Source: CAUZIR01 sp965250195 (GTDB taxonomy: Bacteria; Chloroflexota; Dehalococcoidia; Lucifugimonadales; UBA2962). Taken from it: a DNA stretch of 64,000 nt. The notes beneath the pieces were generated by a model, which was given only the letters and a program-made list of their open reading frames with translations, ran no database searches and was not told where the DNA came from. Positions within the stretch are counted from its first letter, which is position 1; each line of letters opens with the position of its first letter. The translations under genes were made by a program, and so were the position numbers. Shown here piece by piece: positions 36,363-45,534 of the stretch. Where the stretch lies: the NCBI GenBank assembly GCA_965250195.1, contig OZ252295.1, forward strand, positions 1,612,001 through 1,676,000, written 5' to 3'.

Positions 36363-36917
36363 CTACTTGGAGCCGGCCAACAGAGGAGCGGTGGCCACGC
36401 TTCCGTCACCACCGGTTGCCGTCAGCGTATAGATGCCGTCGGCAACACTGGCCGAAATCGTCGCGCTGAACGCGCCGCCGCTGTTGGCTGTCGCACTGCC
36501 GACCGGGCTTGAGAAGCCGCTGATCGTCAGGGAGATGGTTTCACCAGATTGGAAACCGGAGCCCCAGACGGTCGCGCTGCCACCAGAGACTGCGCTGGCT
36601 ACGAGATCGGCGGCGGGGCTAACGGCGTCCGCGCCGTCGGCTCCTCCTGAGCCGCTTGTACCGCGCTGGCCGTCTGTTCCGGGCTGGCCGGGAGGTCCGG
36701 CGGCACCGTCGGAGCCATCGGAGCCCGCTGCGCCGTCGGCGCCAGCAGAGCCGGCGGGGCCGGCAGAACCGGCGGGGCCAGCAGAACCGGCTGCACCGTC
36801 AGCACCGGAGGCGCCGGCCGGGCCCTCAGGACCCTCACAGGCCACAAAGGCCACGACGGCAAAGATTGACAATATCAGGGCAAGGGTACGACCCTTTCCT
36901 TTAAGCAGCGTTCTCAT
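36363..36917 (-). CDS. Collagen-like triple-helix lipoprotein, short paralogue
   Basis: A 184-residue lipoprotein (signal ends AFVAC). About 22 Gly-X-Y triplets rich in GAD, GPA and GSD are followed by one beta module: ATVWGSGFQSGETISLTISG, closely similar to the modules in the neighbouring gene. It carries a simple stalk plus head. The tract is built from repeated units such as GSAGPAGSAGPAGSAG, so copy number may vary between strains. Confidence 0.85.
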   Translation of the reverse strand: MRTLLKGKGRTLALILSIFAVVAFVACEGPEGPAGASGADGAAGSAGPAGSAGPAGSAGADGAAGSDGSDGAAGPPGQPGTDGQRGTSGSGGADGADAVSPAADLVASAVSGGSATVWGSGFQSGETISLTISGFSSPVGSATANSGGAFSATISASVADGIYTLTATGGDGSVATAPLLAGSK

Positions 36918-37326
36918 TTGACCCCCTGATCCGCATTTATCCTAGACAATTCGATAGTCACGTTGAATTGACAACGCGACTGGCTTGGTCGACTTTGAGC
37001 CGACCACCCGCTTTGCTCCTCGCCACCGGTTTAGCCGGTGACAGACGCTTCGCAGCCGCCCCATCATAGTAATCGCCGTCAAGGCGTGTCAAGCCCTTTG
37101 CACCCCGATGATTCGAATTCTAGCGGGTTTTCGACACACTAATATTTACCAGCGAACCGACCTGCTTTGTGAGCGACGACGATAACCACTGGAAGACCGG
37201 CCCCTCGATGGGCCATAAGCCAATGGTTTAAGCCGGTTCCCGGCCATAAATTAGAATCGGGCCTCCATGCTATAATTCGCGCTCGCGCCGGTGTCACCGG
37301 CATAAACGCCCTTCAGGCCAACTCTA
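36918..37326. other. Divergent intergenic region, about 410 bases
   Basis: No convincing gene. It separates the collagen-like gene (minus) from the antiporter (plus). It contains a small hairpin CACCGG-TTTAG-CCGGTG at 37026-37042 and the extended -10 at 37268. Confidence 0.6.
37268..37276 (+). promoter_or_regulatory. Extended -10 promoter (TGCTATAAT) for the antiporter gene
   Basis: Perfect TATAAT with TG extension, 50 nt upstream of the antiporter start; no good -35. Confidence 0.5.
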
Positions 37327-38643
37327 TTGCATGACGACGTAATAAAATTAATGTTCCAACTCGCCGCCATTCTGGCTGCGGCGAAGATTGGCGGAGAAAT
37401 CTTCGAGCGGTATCTCCACACCCCCTCGGTGCTCGGGGAACTGGCTGCGGGCATCCTTGTCGGCCCCTTCGCCCTGGGCGGCTTCGCGGTCGCTGGCTAT
37501 ACGCTGTTTCCCATGGCTCATGGCGCCGGAGCCGCCGTGCAGGTCTCCGATAGCCTGTGGGCCATCGCTCAGATCGGGTCGATTGTCTTGCTGTTCGCGG
37601 CCGGTCTTGAGACGGACCTGCGCCAGTTCCTGCGCTACGCCGGTCCCGCCTCTGTCGTAGCACTGGGCGGCGTGGTGCTCCCGTTTGCGCTGGGCGCGGT
37701 GCTGACGGTGAGCTTCGGATTCGCTGACGGGTACTCGGACCCCAGGGCCCTGTTCATGGGCGCCATCCTGACGGCCACGTCGATCGGTATCACGGTCAGG
37801 GTGCTCGGGGACCTTAGACGGCTGGACACGCCGGAAGGCATAACTACGCTGGCGGCGGCGGTCGTCGACGATATTCTGGGCATTCTCGTGCTCACCGTCG
37901 TCATCGGCATCCACACTACCGGTGGCTTTTCCGCCGGGTCGGCGGCGGCTGTCGCCGGCAAGACGATCGGCTTCTGGGTAATCCTGACGGCTGTGGGAGT
38001 GGCACTCTCGGGCTACATCTCGCGGTTCCTCGACCGTTTCAACGTGTCCGGAGCGAACCTGGCGCTGGCGTTCGCGCTAGCGTTCTTTTCCGCCGCCCTG
38101 GCCGAGAGTTTCGGGCTGGCGATGATCGTAGGAGCGTTCTCGATTGGACTGGCGCTCTCCGGCACGGACCTGGCGCACCGGCTGGAAGACCCGCTGCGGG
38201 GGGTTTATAACTTCATCGTCCCGGTCTTTTTTGTGGTGATGGGGATGATGGTCGATGTAACCCAACTCGGCGACGTGTGGGTCTTCGGCCTGGCGATCAG
38301 CGTGGTGGCGATGGCCTCCAAGATTTTCGGCTCCGGCGTCCCGGCATTGGCGCTGGGCTTCAACCGAAGGGGCGCCTGGCGCATCGGAGTGGGCATGATG
38401 CCTAGGGGCGAGGTGGCGCTGATTATGGGCGGCATCGCGGTAGGCCAGGGCATCATCGGGGCGGACCTGTTCGGGGCGTCGATCATCATGACCATCGCAA
38501 CCACCGTTATCGCGCCTCTTGTTTTGGCGAGGTCCTACCGCTCCGGCGGCAGCGGGAGCCGAAAGGATGATGAGCAGGCAGACCAACAGGCGCAGACAGG
38601 GGACGCGCAGGCACAACAATCGGCTAGCGAGGCAAGCGAATGA
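37327..38643 (+). CDS. Cation:proton antiporter (CPA2 family)
   Basis: A 438-residue protein with about 12 hydrophobic segments. CPA2-typical sequences are LGELAAGILVGPFALGGF (helix 2), LLFAAGLETDLRQFLRYA, and the two-Asp region ATSIGITVRVLGDL followed by AAAVVDDILGILVL. The C-terminal tail is polar and Gln/Ala-rich. It is predicted to exchange Na+ or K+ for protons. The start is TTG 37327; the first ATG is eight codons downstream. The next gene overlaps its stop by 4 bp. Confidence 0.9.
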   Translation: MHDDVIKLMFQLAAILAAAKIGGEIFERYLHTPSVLGELAAGILVGPFALGGFAVAGYTLFPMAHGAGAAVQVSDSLWAIAQIGSIVLLFAAGLETDLRQFLRYAGPASVVALGGVVLPFALGAVLTVSFGFADGYSDPRALFMGAILTATSIGITVRVLGDLRRLDTPEGITTLAAAVVDDILGILVLTVVIGIHTTGGFSAGSAAAVAGKTIGFWVILTAVGVALSGYISRFLDRFNVSGANLALAFALAFFSAALAESFGLAMIVGAFSIGLALSGTDLAHRLEDPLRGVYNFIVPVFFVVMGMMVDVTQLGDVWVFGLAISVVAMASKIFGSGVPALALGFNRRGAWRIGVGMMPRGEVALIMGGIAVGQGIIGADLFGASIIMTIATTVIAPLVLARSYRSGGSGSRKDDEQADQQAQTGDAQAQQSASEASE

Positions 38644-39032
38644 CAACCGACAATAGCTACGAAGTGGTGGTGACTGTAGCTGGGAGAAAGATGTTTCAAG
38701 AGGCCTTCTACGACTATATGTGCGGCCTCGGCTTCGCTCACATCGGGGTCGGCGGGCGGCTCGGCGGCCAGTTTTCCTACGACTTCCGGTCCGACGAGGG
38801 GGTTGTGAGCCTGGGGATATCGGCCGACGGGCAGAGCCACTTCCGCATGGTCGTCCATTCCGAGACCATCTCGGTTGAACCCCTGGTCCTGGACGCGCTG
38901 ACGGAGGGCGCGGCGAATATTTTGCAGCCCTTTTACGAAAGTCTCTCCGGTACGACCGGTGGGGACACCCTGCGAAGGCTCATTGCCGAGCTGCGCGATT
39001 CGTTCGAGGAGGAGATTACTCGGGTAGATTGA
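38640..39032 (+). CDS. Hypothetical protein coupled to the antiporter
   Basis: A 130-residue soluble protein (MTTDNSYEVVVTVAGRKMF) with the overlap ATGA to the antiporter stop, so co-translated. I do not recognise a family. It may be an accessory or regulatory subunit, judged only from coupling. Confidence 0.7.
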   Translation: MTTDNSYEVVVTVAGRKMFQEAFYDYMCGLGFAHIGVGGRLGGQFSYDFRSDEGVVSLGISADGQSHFRMVVHSETISVEPLVLDALTEGAANILQPFYESLSGTTGGDTLRRLIAELRDSFEEEITRVD

Positions 39033-39070
39033 GGGCCTCCGGCCTGGCCTGATATCCTGAGTGCCTGGGC

Positions 39071-39142
39071 GCCCCCGTAGCTCAGTGGATAGAGCACTGG
39101 CCTCCGGAGCCAGAGGCGTGGGTTCGAGTCCCTCCGGGGGTA
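39071..39142 (+). tRNA. tRNA-Arg (anticodon CCG)
   Basis: Acceptor GCCCCCG pairs with CGGGGGT, D stem GCTC/GAGC, and anticodon stem CTGGC/GCCAG around CTCCGGA gives anticodon CCG. The T stem has one T-T mismatch. CCA is not encoded. Confidence 0.9.
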
Positions 39143-39203
39143 CTCCCTTTTCGCACGCCTTCAAACTCGTTTGGCAAACTCGTTCGGTAAGATATTGATG
39201 CAC

Positions 39204-39279
39204 GCCCCCGTAGCTCAGTGGATAGAGCACTGGTTTCCTAAACCAGGTGTCGCGCGTTCGAGTCGCGCCGGGGGCGCCA
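39204..39279 (+). tRNA. tRNA-Arg (anticodon CCT)
   Basis: Acceptor GCCCCCG/CGGGGGC, anticodon stem CTGGT/ACCAG around TTCCTAA, giving CCT; T stem GCGCG/CGCGC; CCA encoded at 39277-39279. Its first 30 bases are identical to those of the tRNA-Arg at 39071. Confidence 0.93.
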
Positions 39280-39343
39280 CCGATTCGGGCCGCTTATCCC
39301 CATTTCGGCCGCCTAAAAGGGCAAGGGGTTAGGAAACGAACCG

Positions 39344-39481
39344 ATGGGAAGGGCCAACTGGCATTACGGAAAACACCCGCCGACGTGCACCTGCGTTAGC
39401 TGCACGCGGGCCCGTCGTGCGGCCCCAAAGAGCCTCGTCGGGCTGCTCAGACGGCTGCTCACCCGGTTCGGTATTCGCTAG
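39344..39481 (+). CDS. Small cysteine-motif protein, 45 aa
   Basis: A 45-residue frame from ATG 39344 with a weak GGA 10 nt upstream. The product opens MGRANWHYGKHPPTCTCVSC; the CxCxxC with HPP before it looks like a small metal-binding knuckle and is followed by a basic tail (RLLTRFGIR). I recall HPPTCTC-type motifs from Chloroflexota proteins, but cannot verify this here. It lies between the second tRNA-Arg and phoU (convergent). Confidence 0.5.
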   Translation: MGRANWHYGKHPPTCTCVSCTRARRAAPKSLVGLLRRLLTRFGIR

Positions 39482-39522
39482 TGCGCCCGATCTACCGTCC
39501 CCAAAATCGACGGTGAAGGGCA

Positions 39523-40188
39523 CTAGTAGCGAGAAGATTCTTCTTCCGGCATCGAGCCAGTGACCATGAAGATGGCCCGCTCGGCCACGTTGGTAGCCCG
39601 GTCGGCGATTCGCTCCAGGTCGTGTGAGACCCACAGCAGATAGGTCGCCCGCTTTACCGTGCCCGGGTCCTCGATCATGAACATCAATAGCTCGCGGTAG
39701 ATCTGCTCATAGAGCTGGTCTACTTCGTCGTCGCTGCGGATGACCGCAATGGCCGAGACCACGTCGCGGTTGACCAGGGAGTCCAGGCTGCGGCGCAACA
39801 TGCCGCCGGCCAGCTCGCCCATGCGGGGGATGTCGATTAAGGGCTTGAGGAGCGGTTCTTGACCTATTAACAGGCCTATTTTTGCGATGCCTTCGGCGTA
39901 GTCGCCCATTCTCTCCAGCTCGACGGAGACGTGAAGCACGGTGATGAGGTTTCTCAGATCCCCTGCCAGCGGCTGCTGGGTGGCGATGAGGTCGATGCAC
40001 TTGTCCTCTATTTCAAACCGTTTCGCATCGATCAGGTCGTCTTCGTCGATCACCTGCTGGGACACGGCCGTGTCCTGGCTCTGGAGGGCGTCCAGGGAGC
40101 GAACTATCGCCTTGTCCACCATGCTGCCCATGAACATCAGATCGTCTTGCAGCATCTTCAGGTCGCGATCGAAGTCGATTCTTGGCAT
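39523..40188 (-). CDS. phoU: Phosphate-signalling protein PhoU
   Basis: A 221-residue all-helical protein with two three-helix bundles. Each half has the family metal motif: ERMGDYAEGIAKI and ERIADRATNVAERAI. PhoU connects the Pst transporter with the PhoR kinase and represses the Pho response when phosphate is plentiful. It closes the pstC-pstA-pstB-phoU run, 26 bp after pstB. Confidence 0.94.
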   Translation of the reverse strand: MPRIDFDRDLKMLQDDLMFMGSMVDKAIVRSLDALQSQDTAVSQQVIDEDDLIDAKRFEIEDKCIDLIATQQPLAGDLRNLITVLHVSVELERMGDYAEGIAKIGLLIGQEPLLKPLIDIPRMGELAGGMLRRSLDSLVNRDVVSAIAVIRSDDEVDQLYEQIYRELLMFMIEDPGTVKRATYLLWVSHDLERIADRATNVAERAIFMVTGSMPEEESSRY

Positions 40189-40214
40189 GGTCCCTCCTCT
40201 AATTATTGCTCGGT

Positions 40215-41060
40215 CTAGCTGAACCGGCCGGTGATGTAGGCCTCGGTTCTTTCGTTTTGCGGGTTGGTGAATATCTGCTCGGTATTTCCCAGCTCGACCA
40301 GGTACCCGGCCCGGTCCTCGTCGACCATCAGGAAAGCCGTCTCATCCGACACCCTGGCGGCCTGCTGCATGTTGTGGGTGACGATGATGATCGTGTAACG
40401 GGTGACGAGTTCTCTTATCAGATCCTCAATCGCTAACGTGGCTATGGGGTCGAGGGCCGAGGCGGGCTCGTCCATTAGTACCACGTCGGGCTCTACCGCT
40501 AGCGCTCGCGCGATGCACAGGCGCTGTTGCTGACCGCCGGAAAGCGTAAGGGCGCTTTCCTTGAGCCGATCCTTTACTTCGTTCCACAGGGCTGCCTGCC
40601 TTAACGAGCGCTCCACCGCCTCGGCCATCTCTCCCCGGTAGCCGTTGACCTTGAGGCCGAAGGCGACGTTGTCGTAGATGGACTTGGGGAACGGGTTGGG
40701 CTTTTGGAAGACCATGCCGATGCGAGAACGAATCTCTGTGGCGTCTGTGCGCGGCCCGTAAAGGTCCTGGCCGTCGTAGTAGATCGACCCCGCGACACGC
40801 GCGCTGGGGATGAGGTCGTTCATTCGATTGAAGCAGCGCAAAAGCGTCGTCTTGCCACACCCGGAGGGGCCGATGAGGGCCAGGACCCGGTTCCGCTCCA
40901 CATTTAACGACACGTTCTTGAGAGCCCGAAAATCCTTGTAGAAAACGGACAGCTCCTCGACGCTTATCAAGGTATCGCCCCGACGCTCGCCCTCGCCTGC
41001 TCGCCCCTCGCTCGACCGGGAGGTAACCGCTACCTGGGTGCGGAGGTTTGTCTGGTTCAT
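40215..41060 (-). CDS. pstB: Phosphate ABC transporter ATP-binding protein
   Basis: 281 residues: Walker A GPSGCGKTTLL, Q-loop GMVFQKPNPFPKSI (a PstB hallmark), signature LSGGQQQR, Walker B VVLMDEPASALDP, and His switch IIVTHNMQQA. An N-terminal extension of about 30 polar residues precedes the domain. It lies 4 bp after pstA. Confidence 0.95.
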   Translation of the reverse strand: MNQTNLRTQVAVTSRSSEGRAGEGERRGDTLISVEELSVFYKDFRALKNVSLNVERNRVLALIGPSGCGKTTLLRCFNRMNDLIPSARVAGSIYYDGQDLYGPRTDATEIRSRIGMVFQKPNPFPKSIYDNVAFGLKVNGYRGEMAEAVERSLRQAALWNEVKDRLKESALTLSGGQQQRLCIARALAVEPDVVLMDEPASALDPIATLAIEDLIRELVTRYTIIIVTHNMQQAARVSDETAFLMVDEDRAGYLVELGNTEQIFTNPQNERTEAYITGRFS

Positions 41061-41064
41061 GGCT

Positions 41065-41967
41065 CTACTCCTCGGACCTCGTCTGGTAACGGTTACGAAG
41101 ATATATGGCGAACGAGTTCATGGTCAGCAGTATCGCCAGCAATACGATGATGCCGGCGGCCGCCAACCCGCGGAAGTCGTCCTGCGGCCTCGATACCCAG
41201 TTGAAGATCTGGATGGGCATCACGGTGAAGCGGTCCAGCGGGTCGGTGGGCGAGAAGGTAAGGAAGACCAGGGCGCTGATGGCGATCATCGGAGCGGCCT
41301 CTCCTACCGCTCTGGATAGGGCGAGTATGACGCCCGTCAGGATTCCGGGCAGAGCGGCGGGCAAAACTACCAGACGCTCTACCTGCCACTGGGTCGAACC
41401 CATCGCGTAGGCGGCCAGACGGTGGGAGCCGGGCACCGCGCGAATGGCCTCTCGCGACGCCAGTATGACGATGGGCAATACGAGCAGCGTCATGATCAGC
41501 GACCCGGCCAGGATGCTGTGGCCGAACGCGTCCCAGCGCACGAATAACGCCAGGCCCAACAGGCCGTACACGATTGAGGGAACGCCGGCCAGGTTGGATA
41601 TGTTTATCTCGATGATCGAGGTGAGCTTGTTCTTCGGTGCGTATTCTTCCAGATACACCGCGGCTCCTACACCGATGGGCACCGCGAAGAGTGCGGTCAG
41701 GCCCATCATCCAGATGGTGCCGAAGAGGGCGGATCGCAGGCCGGCCTGCTCGGCGTGCCGGGACGGGAAATCGGACACGAAGTGCCAGCTGAGCCAGGGG
41801 ATGCCCGCGAGGAGCACCTGCACCAGCAATATCCCCAGGCCCACGATGCCCACCATGACGGCCGCCAGGAGGGTGAAGAAGACGACCGTCCCGACCCGTC
41901 TTCGAAACCGGAGCCTGGGGTCGAAGTCCCGTCTCACCGCGGTCTGAGGCGCCCGGTTGTCGATCAT
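41065..41967 (-). CDS. pstA: Phosphate ABC transporter permease PstA
   Basis: 300 residues with six hydrophobic helices. Typical sequence includes PIGVGAAVYLEEYAPKN, INISNLAGVPSIVYGLLGLALFV, and the coupling motif AAYAMGSTQWQVERLVVLPAALPGI. It overlaps pstC by 4 bp (ATGA). Confidence 0.94.
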   Translation of the reverse strand: MIDNRAPQTAVRRDFDPRLRFRRRVGTVVFFTLLAAVMVGIVGLGILLVQVLLAGIPWLSWHFVSDFPSRHAEQAGLRSALFGTIWMMGLTALFAVPIGVGAAVYLEEYAPKNKLTSIIEINISNLAGVPSIVYGLLGLALFVRWDAFGHSILAGSLIMTLLVLPIVILASREAIRAVPGSHRLAAYAMGSTQWQVERLVVLPAALPGILTGVILALSRAVGEAAPMIAISALVFLTFSPTDPLDRFTVMPIQIFNWVSRPQDDFRGLAAAGIIVLLAILLTMNSFAIYLRNRYQTRSEE

Positions 41968-42917
41968 TCGTATTTCTGCTGCCAGCGGCGCACGGCCCAG
42001 TGGCCGAGCAGGTTCATTCCCAGCGTGATTAGGAACAGCAACAGGCCGACCGCGAATATGAGCTTGAATTCGATTGACCCGTGGGACGCTTCACCCAGGG
42101 TCAACTCGACGATGTAAGCGGTCATCGTCTGGATGCTCTCTATTGGGTTGACCGTCAGGTTGGGCGTCGCCCCGGCGGCGATGGTCACCAGCATCGTCTC
42201 CCCTATGGCTCGGGAGATGGCGAGGATAAACGAGGCCACGATGCCCGACAGCGCGGCGGGCACGACTACTCTCAAGGCGACTTCAAAGCGCGTCGCGCCC
42301 AACGCGTAGGCGCCGTTCCTGAGAGATCGGGGCACCGCCACGAGGGCGTCCTCACTGAGCGATGACACCATGGGGATGATCATGATGCCCATGACCAGGC
42401 CCGCACTGAGCGCGTTGAAGACCAGCAGGTCGGGGATGACTTTTTGCAGTTGAGGGGTTACGAAAGTCAGGGCGAAGTACCCGTAAACGACTGTTGGGAT
42501 TCCAGCCAGCACCTCGAGCACGGGCTTGATCACCCTGCGCACTTTGTCGTGGGCGTACTCGGACAGGAATATCGCGGCTCCCAGACCCACCGGCAGCGCC
42601 AGGGCCGCTGCGATGAACGAGACCAACAGAGTGCCGCCTACCAGCGGGAGGACCCCGAAGGACGTGGGCTTGAGGATGGGTGTCCAGCGGGTGCCGGTGA
42701 TGAACTCCCAGGGCGGGACGTCGATGAAAAATCCCCACGCCTGGACGATCAACATGATGACGATGCCCAGGGTCGTCGCTACGGACAGCAGGGCGCAGGT
42801 CAGCAGCAACCACTTGACCGCCTTGCCCGCCAGGTCATCCCGGTCACGGTTGCGCTTGAACATGCCCGAGCGCTGGTCGGGATCGGCCGGTCTCTGATGC
42901 GGCTTCGATGTCACCAT
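41964..42917 (-). CDS. pstC: Phosphate ABC transporter permease PstC
   Basis: 317 residues with six helices; PVGLGAAIFLSEYAHDKVRR and LEVLAGIPTVVYGYFALTFV match PstC, with the coupling motif NGAYALGATRFEVALRVVVPAA. It follows the phoR-type kinase by 71 bp. No pstS gene is adjacent, so the binding protein must be elsewhere. Confidence 0.94.
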   Translation of the reverse strand: MVTSKPHQRPADPDQRSGMFKRNRDRDDLAGKAVKWLLLTCALLSVATTLGIVIMLIVQAWGFFIDVPPWEFITGTRWTPILKPTSFGVLPLVGGTLLVSFIAAALALPVGLGAAIFLSEYAHDKVRRVIKPVLEVLAGIPTVVYGYFALTFVTPQLQKVIPDLLVFNALSAGLVMGIMIIPMVSSLSEDALVAVPRSLRNGAYALGATRFEVALRVVVPAALSGIVASFILAISRAIGETMLVTIAAGATPNLTVNPIESIQTMTAYIVELTLGEASHGSIEFKLIFAVGLLLFLITLGMNLLGHWAVRRWQQKYE

Positions 42918-42988
42918 CGCAGGGTAACGGGCGACGGTCGTGCGGTAGTTAAGAGACGGTTAACGACAGGTTAATTGTTCCCCGTGTC

Positions 42989-44812
42989 TCAGGCATCGGA
43001 GGCGTCGGGTGCGACGGGGATGGTGAAGCTGAAGCGCGTGCCGTGGCCGACGTCGCTTTTCACCGCCACCTTCCCGCCGTGCGCCTGGACGATGTGGCGG
43101 ACGATGGCGAGCCCCAGCCCGGTGCCTCCGCCCCGCCTCGACCTGTCCACTTTGTAGAAGCGCTCGAACAGGTGGGGCAGGTGCTCCGGAGCGATCCCGG
43201 GACCGGAGTCGGTTACGGTCACCTTTACGAAACCAGCGGATGCATTGGCCTTGATGCCGACCTCTCCGCCTTCGGGCGTGAAACGAAGTGCGTTGTCGAC
43301 CAGATTGACCAGGACCTGAGATATCTTGGCCCCCTCGCCCGCGAGTTTCGGCAGGTCGGCCGGGACGGAGCCGTGGAGCTTTACGCCACCGGAGTCGGCG
43401 AGCAATTGGAGGCTGTCGATGACGCCGTCGACGACGGGCGCCAGAGCAAAAGGCTCAGCGTTCATCTCGACACGACCGCTTTCGAGGCGGGAGAGTTCGA
43501 GCAGCTCGGAAACGATGGCCGTCATCCTGTCGACCTCGTCGTTTATGCGACCCAAAAAGTCTACAGATTTCGCCGCGTTGCCACCGGCGCCGCCCTGCAG
43601 AGTTTCGACCATGGCCTTGACCGATGCTAGAGGGCTGCGCAGCTCATGGGACACGTTGCTGACGAACTCTCTCCGCGTCGTGTCGATGCGCCGCCTTCGG
43701 GTCAGGTCGTGGAGGGTGAGCAGCACCCCCTCGGCGCCTCCCTGCACGATGGGCGTGGCGACCGCGCTCACCGTCCGGCGGCTGGCTGACAGGGCCACCT
43801 CGCGGTAGTGGGGCTCGCCCAGGTCGATTGCCTCCTTGACCAGCCGCATCAGATCGTGGTCCCATACCGCGCCCGCCAGTCGGCTCCCGACTACGTTCCC
43901 CATTCTTGGGCTCTCCATTTTTTTACCCCCAACGGAGCCGCCCCCAGAGCCGCCCATGGCCAGACCGAGCATCTTCTCAGCGGCCGCGTTGACCAGGGTC
44001 ACGTCGCCGTTCGAATCGGCCACCACGACACCGTCCGCCATTGTGTCCAGGACGGCCGACAATTTGGAGCGCTCGCCCTTCAGCGCCGTCACCGTGGACC
44101 GAATGGTGCGGGCCATTCGGTTAAAGGCGATCGCCAGGTCGCGTGACTCGTCCGTACCCAGGGCGGGCACCCGGTGGTCGAGATTGCCGGACGCCAGTTG
44201 CCTGGCACCGGACGTAACGGCGCGCACGGAACGGGTCGTGCGACGCACGACGTACCAGCCCAACAAAATGGACAACAACCCGACGACTACGGCGGAAACC
44301 AAGACGGTCGTTATGACCCGGTTTACGTCTCCGGAGATGGACGAGGTCGGCACTCCCACCCGGACGGCTCCCACTACGACGCCGTCGGGTTCGATGGGCA
44401 CGGCCGCATATCGCAGTTCGGCGCCGCCGTACGACTCCACGTCACGAGAGTTCCGCACTACTCGGCCCAGAAGGGCTTCGGTGATCTCTGAGTCATCTGT
44501 GTTTGGTAGACTAAGAGAATCGGCCACTAATCCGCCTTCGCCGTCCACCAATGTCACGTGTCCGTCCACCGACTGGGCGAAGGCCTCGATGGCTGCCCTT
44601 GCCTCGGGTCCGGCGACGAGCGACTCGGTCGATTGGCCGATGATGGTCGCTTCACGGACCAGTCTGTCCTCGAGGTCGTCGATGAAACGGTCGTTGATGA
44701 AGTCGATGAGGTAGATGCTCACTGCCCCCATCGTCACGAAGATAAGGGCCGTGTAGGCGGCCGCGATGCGCCACTGTAGCGACCGCCATTGCGGCGACGA
44801 GGGTAGTCTCAC
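42989..44812 (-). CDS. phoR: PhoR-type sensor histidine kinase
   Basis: About 607 residues from GTG 44812, which overlaps the response-regulator stop (GTGA); a longer frame exists but lies inside that gene. Order: helix 1 (AAAYTALIFVTMGAVSIYL), an extracytoplasmic sensor region of about 130 residues, helix 2 (VSAVVVGLLSILLGWYVV), HAMP, PAS (AVLDTMADGVVVADSNGDV) with a Gly/Ser-rich insertion, HisKA with the phospho-acceptor in VSHELRSPLASV, and HATPase with NLVDNALRFTP and GTGLGLAIVRHI. The adjacent phoB-like and pst genes identify it as the phosphate sensor (context). Confidence 0.88.
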   Translation of the reverse strand: MRLPSSPQWRSLQWRIAAAYTALIFVTMGAVSIYLIDFINDRFIDDLEDRLVREATIIGQSTESLVAGPEARAAIEAFAQSVDGHVTLVDGEGGLVADSLSLPNTDDSEITEALLGRVVRNSRDVESYGGAELRYAAVPIEPDGVVVGAVRVGVPTSSISGDVNRVITTVLVSAVVVGLLSILLGWYVVRRTTRSVRAVTSGARQLASGNLDHRVPALGTDESRDLAIAFNRMARTIRSTVTALKGERSKLSAVLDTMADGVVVADSNGDVTLVNAAAEKMLGLAMGGSGGGSVGGKKMESPRMGNVVGSRLAGAVWDHDLMRLVKEAIDLGEPHYREVALSASRRTVSAVATPIVQGGAEGVLLTLHDLTRRRRIDTTRREFVSNVSHELRSPLASVKAMVETLQGGAGGNAAKSVDFLGRINDEVDRMTAIVSELLELSRLESGRVEMNAEPFALAPVVDGVIDSLQLLADSGGVKLHGSVPADLPKLAGEGAKISQVLVNLVDNALRFTPEGGEVGIKANASAGFVKVTVTDSGPGIAPEHLPHLFERFYKVDRSRRGGGTGLGLAIVRHIVQAHGGKVAVKSDVGHGTRFSFTIPVAPDASDA

Positions 44813-45510
44813 CGCTCGAACCGATACCCGACCCCGCGCACGGTCACTATTCGTGTGGGCCTGGCGGGGTCGGCCTCTATCTTTTCTCTGAGCCAACGGA
44901 CGTGGACGTCGACGGTGCGTGCGTCACCGATGTAGTCGTGGGCCCACAGGGTCTCGAGGATCTGGTCGCGAGTGAGGGCCGTGCCCGGCCGCTCCATGAA
45001 CAGGGCCAGCAGCCGAAACTCGCGCGGGCGAAGCTCCAACTCCCGCCCGGCTAGTCGGACCCGGTGGGCACCGGCGTCGAGTTCCAGATCGCCGGCCACT
45101 AGAGGGACACTACTCGCGATGGGAGTCTCGCCGGACGCGCTCGATTTAGATCGGCGGATGTGCACTTTCACCCTGGCCATCAACTCTCTCATGCTGAACG
45201 GCTTGGTCACATAGTCGTCCGCGCCCAGTTCCAGGCCCACGACCCGGTCCACCTCCTCGCCCCTGGCGGTGAGCATCATGATGAGGACGTCCCTGTCTCG
45301 TCTTATCTGCCGACAGACCTCGAAGCCGTCCATGCCGGGCAGCATGACGTCCAATATCACCAGGTCGGGGTGCTTTGCGCGAGCGAGTGCAAGGCCGGTG
45401 ACGCCATCGGTCGCCGTGAGGGTTTCGTACCCCTGGCTCTCGAGGTTGTAGCGTACGGCTTCGAGGATGTTCTCCTCGTCCTCTACTACCAGAATCTGGG
45501 CCTTGGCCAA
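44809..45510 (-). CDS. phoB: PhoB-type response regulator
   Basis: A 233-residue OmpR/PhoB family regulator. The receiver has the acidic pair VVEDEEN, phospho-Asp in VILDVMLPGMDG, and Lys in GADDYVTKPFS; the winged helix ends TRIVTVRGVGYRFER. It should bind pho boxes when phosphorylated. It starts 24 bp after the exporter permease gene, with no room for a promoter of the usual kind, so it may be read from upstream as well. Confidence 0.9.
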   Translation of the reverse strand: MAKAQILVVEDEENILEAVRYNLESQGYETLTATDGVTGLALARAKHPDLVILDVMLPGMDGFEVCRQIRRDRDVLIMMLTARGEEVDRVVGLELGADDYVTKPFSMRELMARVKVHIRRSKSSASGETPIASSVPLVAGDLELDAGAHRVRLAGRELELRPREFRLLALFMERPGTALTRDQILETLWAHDYIGDARTVDVHVRWLREKIEADPARPTRIVTVRGVGYRFER

Positions 45511-45534
45511 GTGGGTCCCCTGGTTCGCGGCGCT

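Noticed and set aside
42989..44896. A 635-residue version of the sensor kinase
   Set aside because: The extra 28 residues lie inside the phoB frame and are Arg-rich; the GTGA overlap at 44812 is the natural start.
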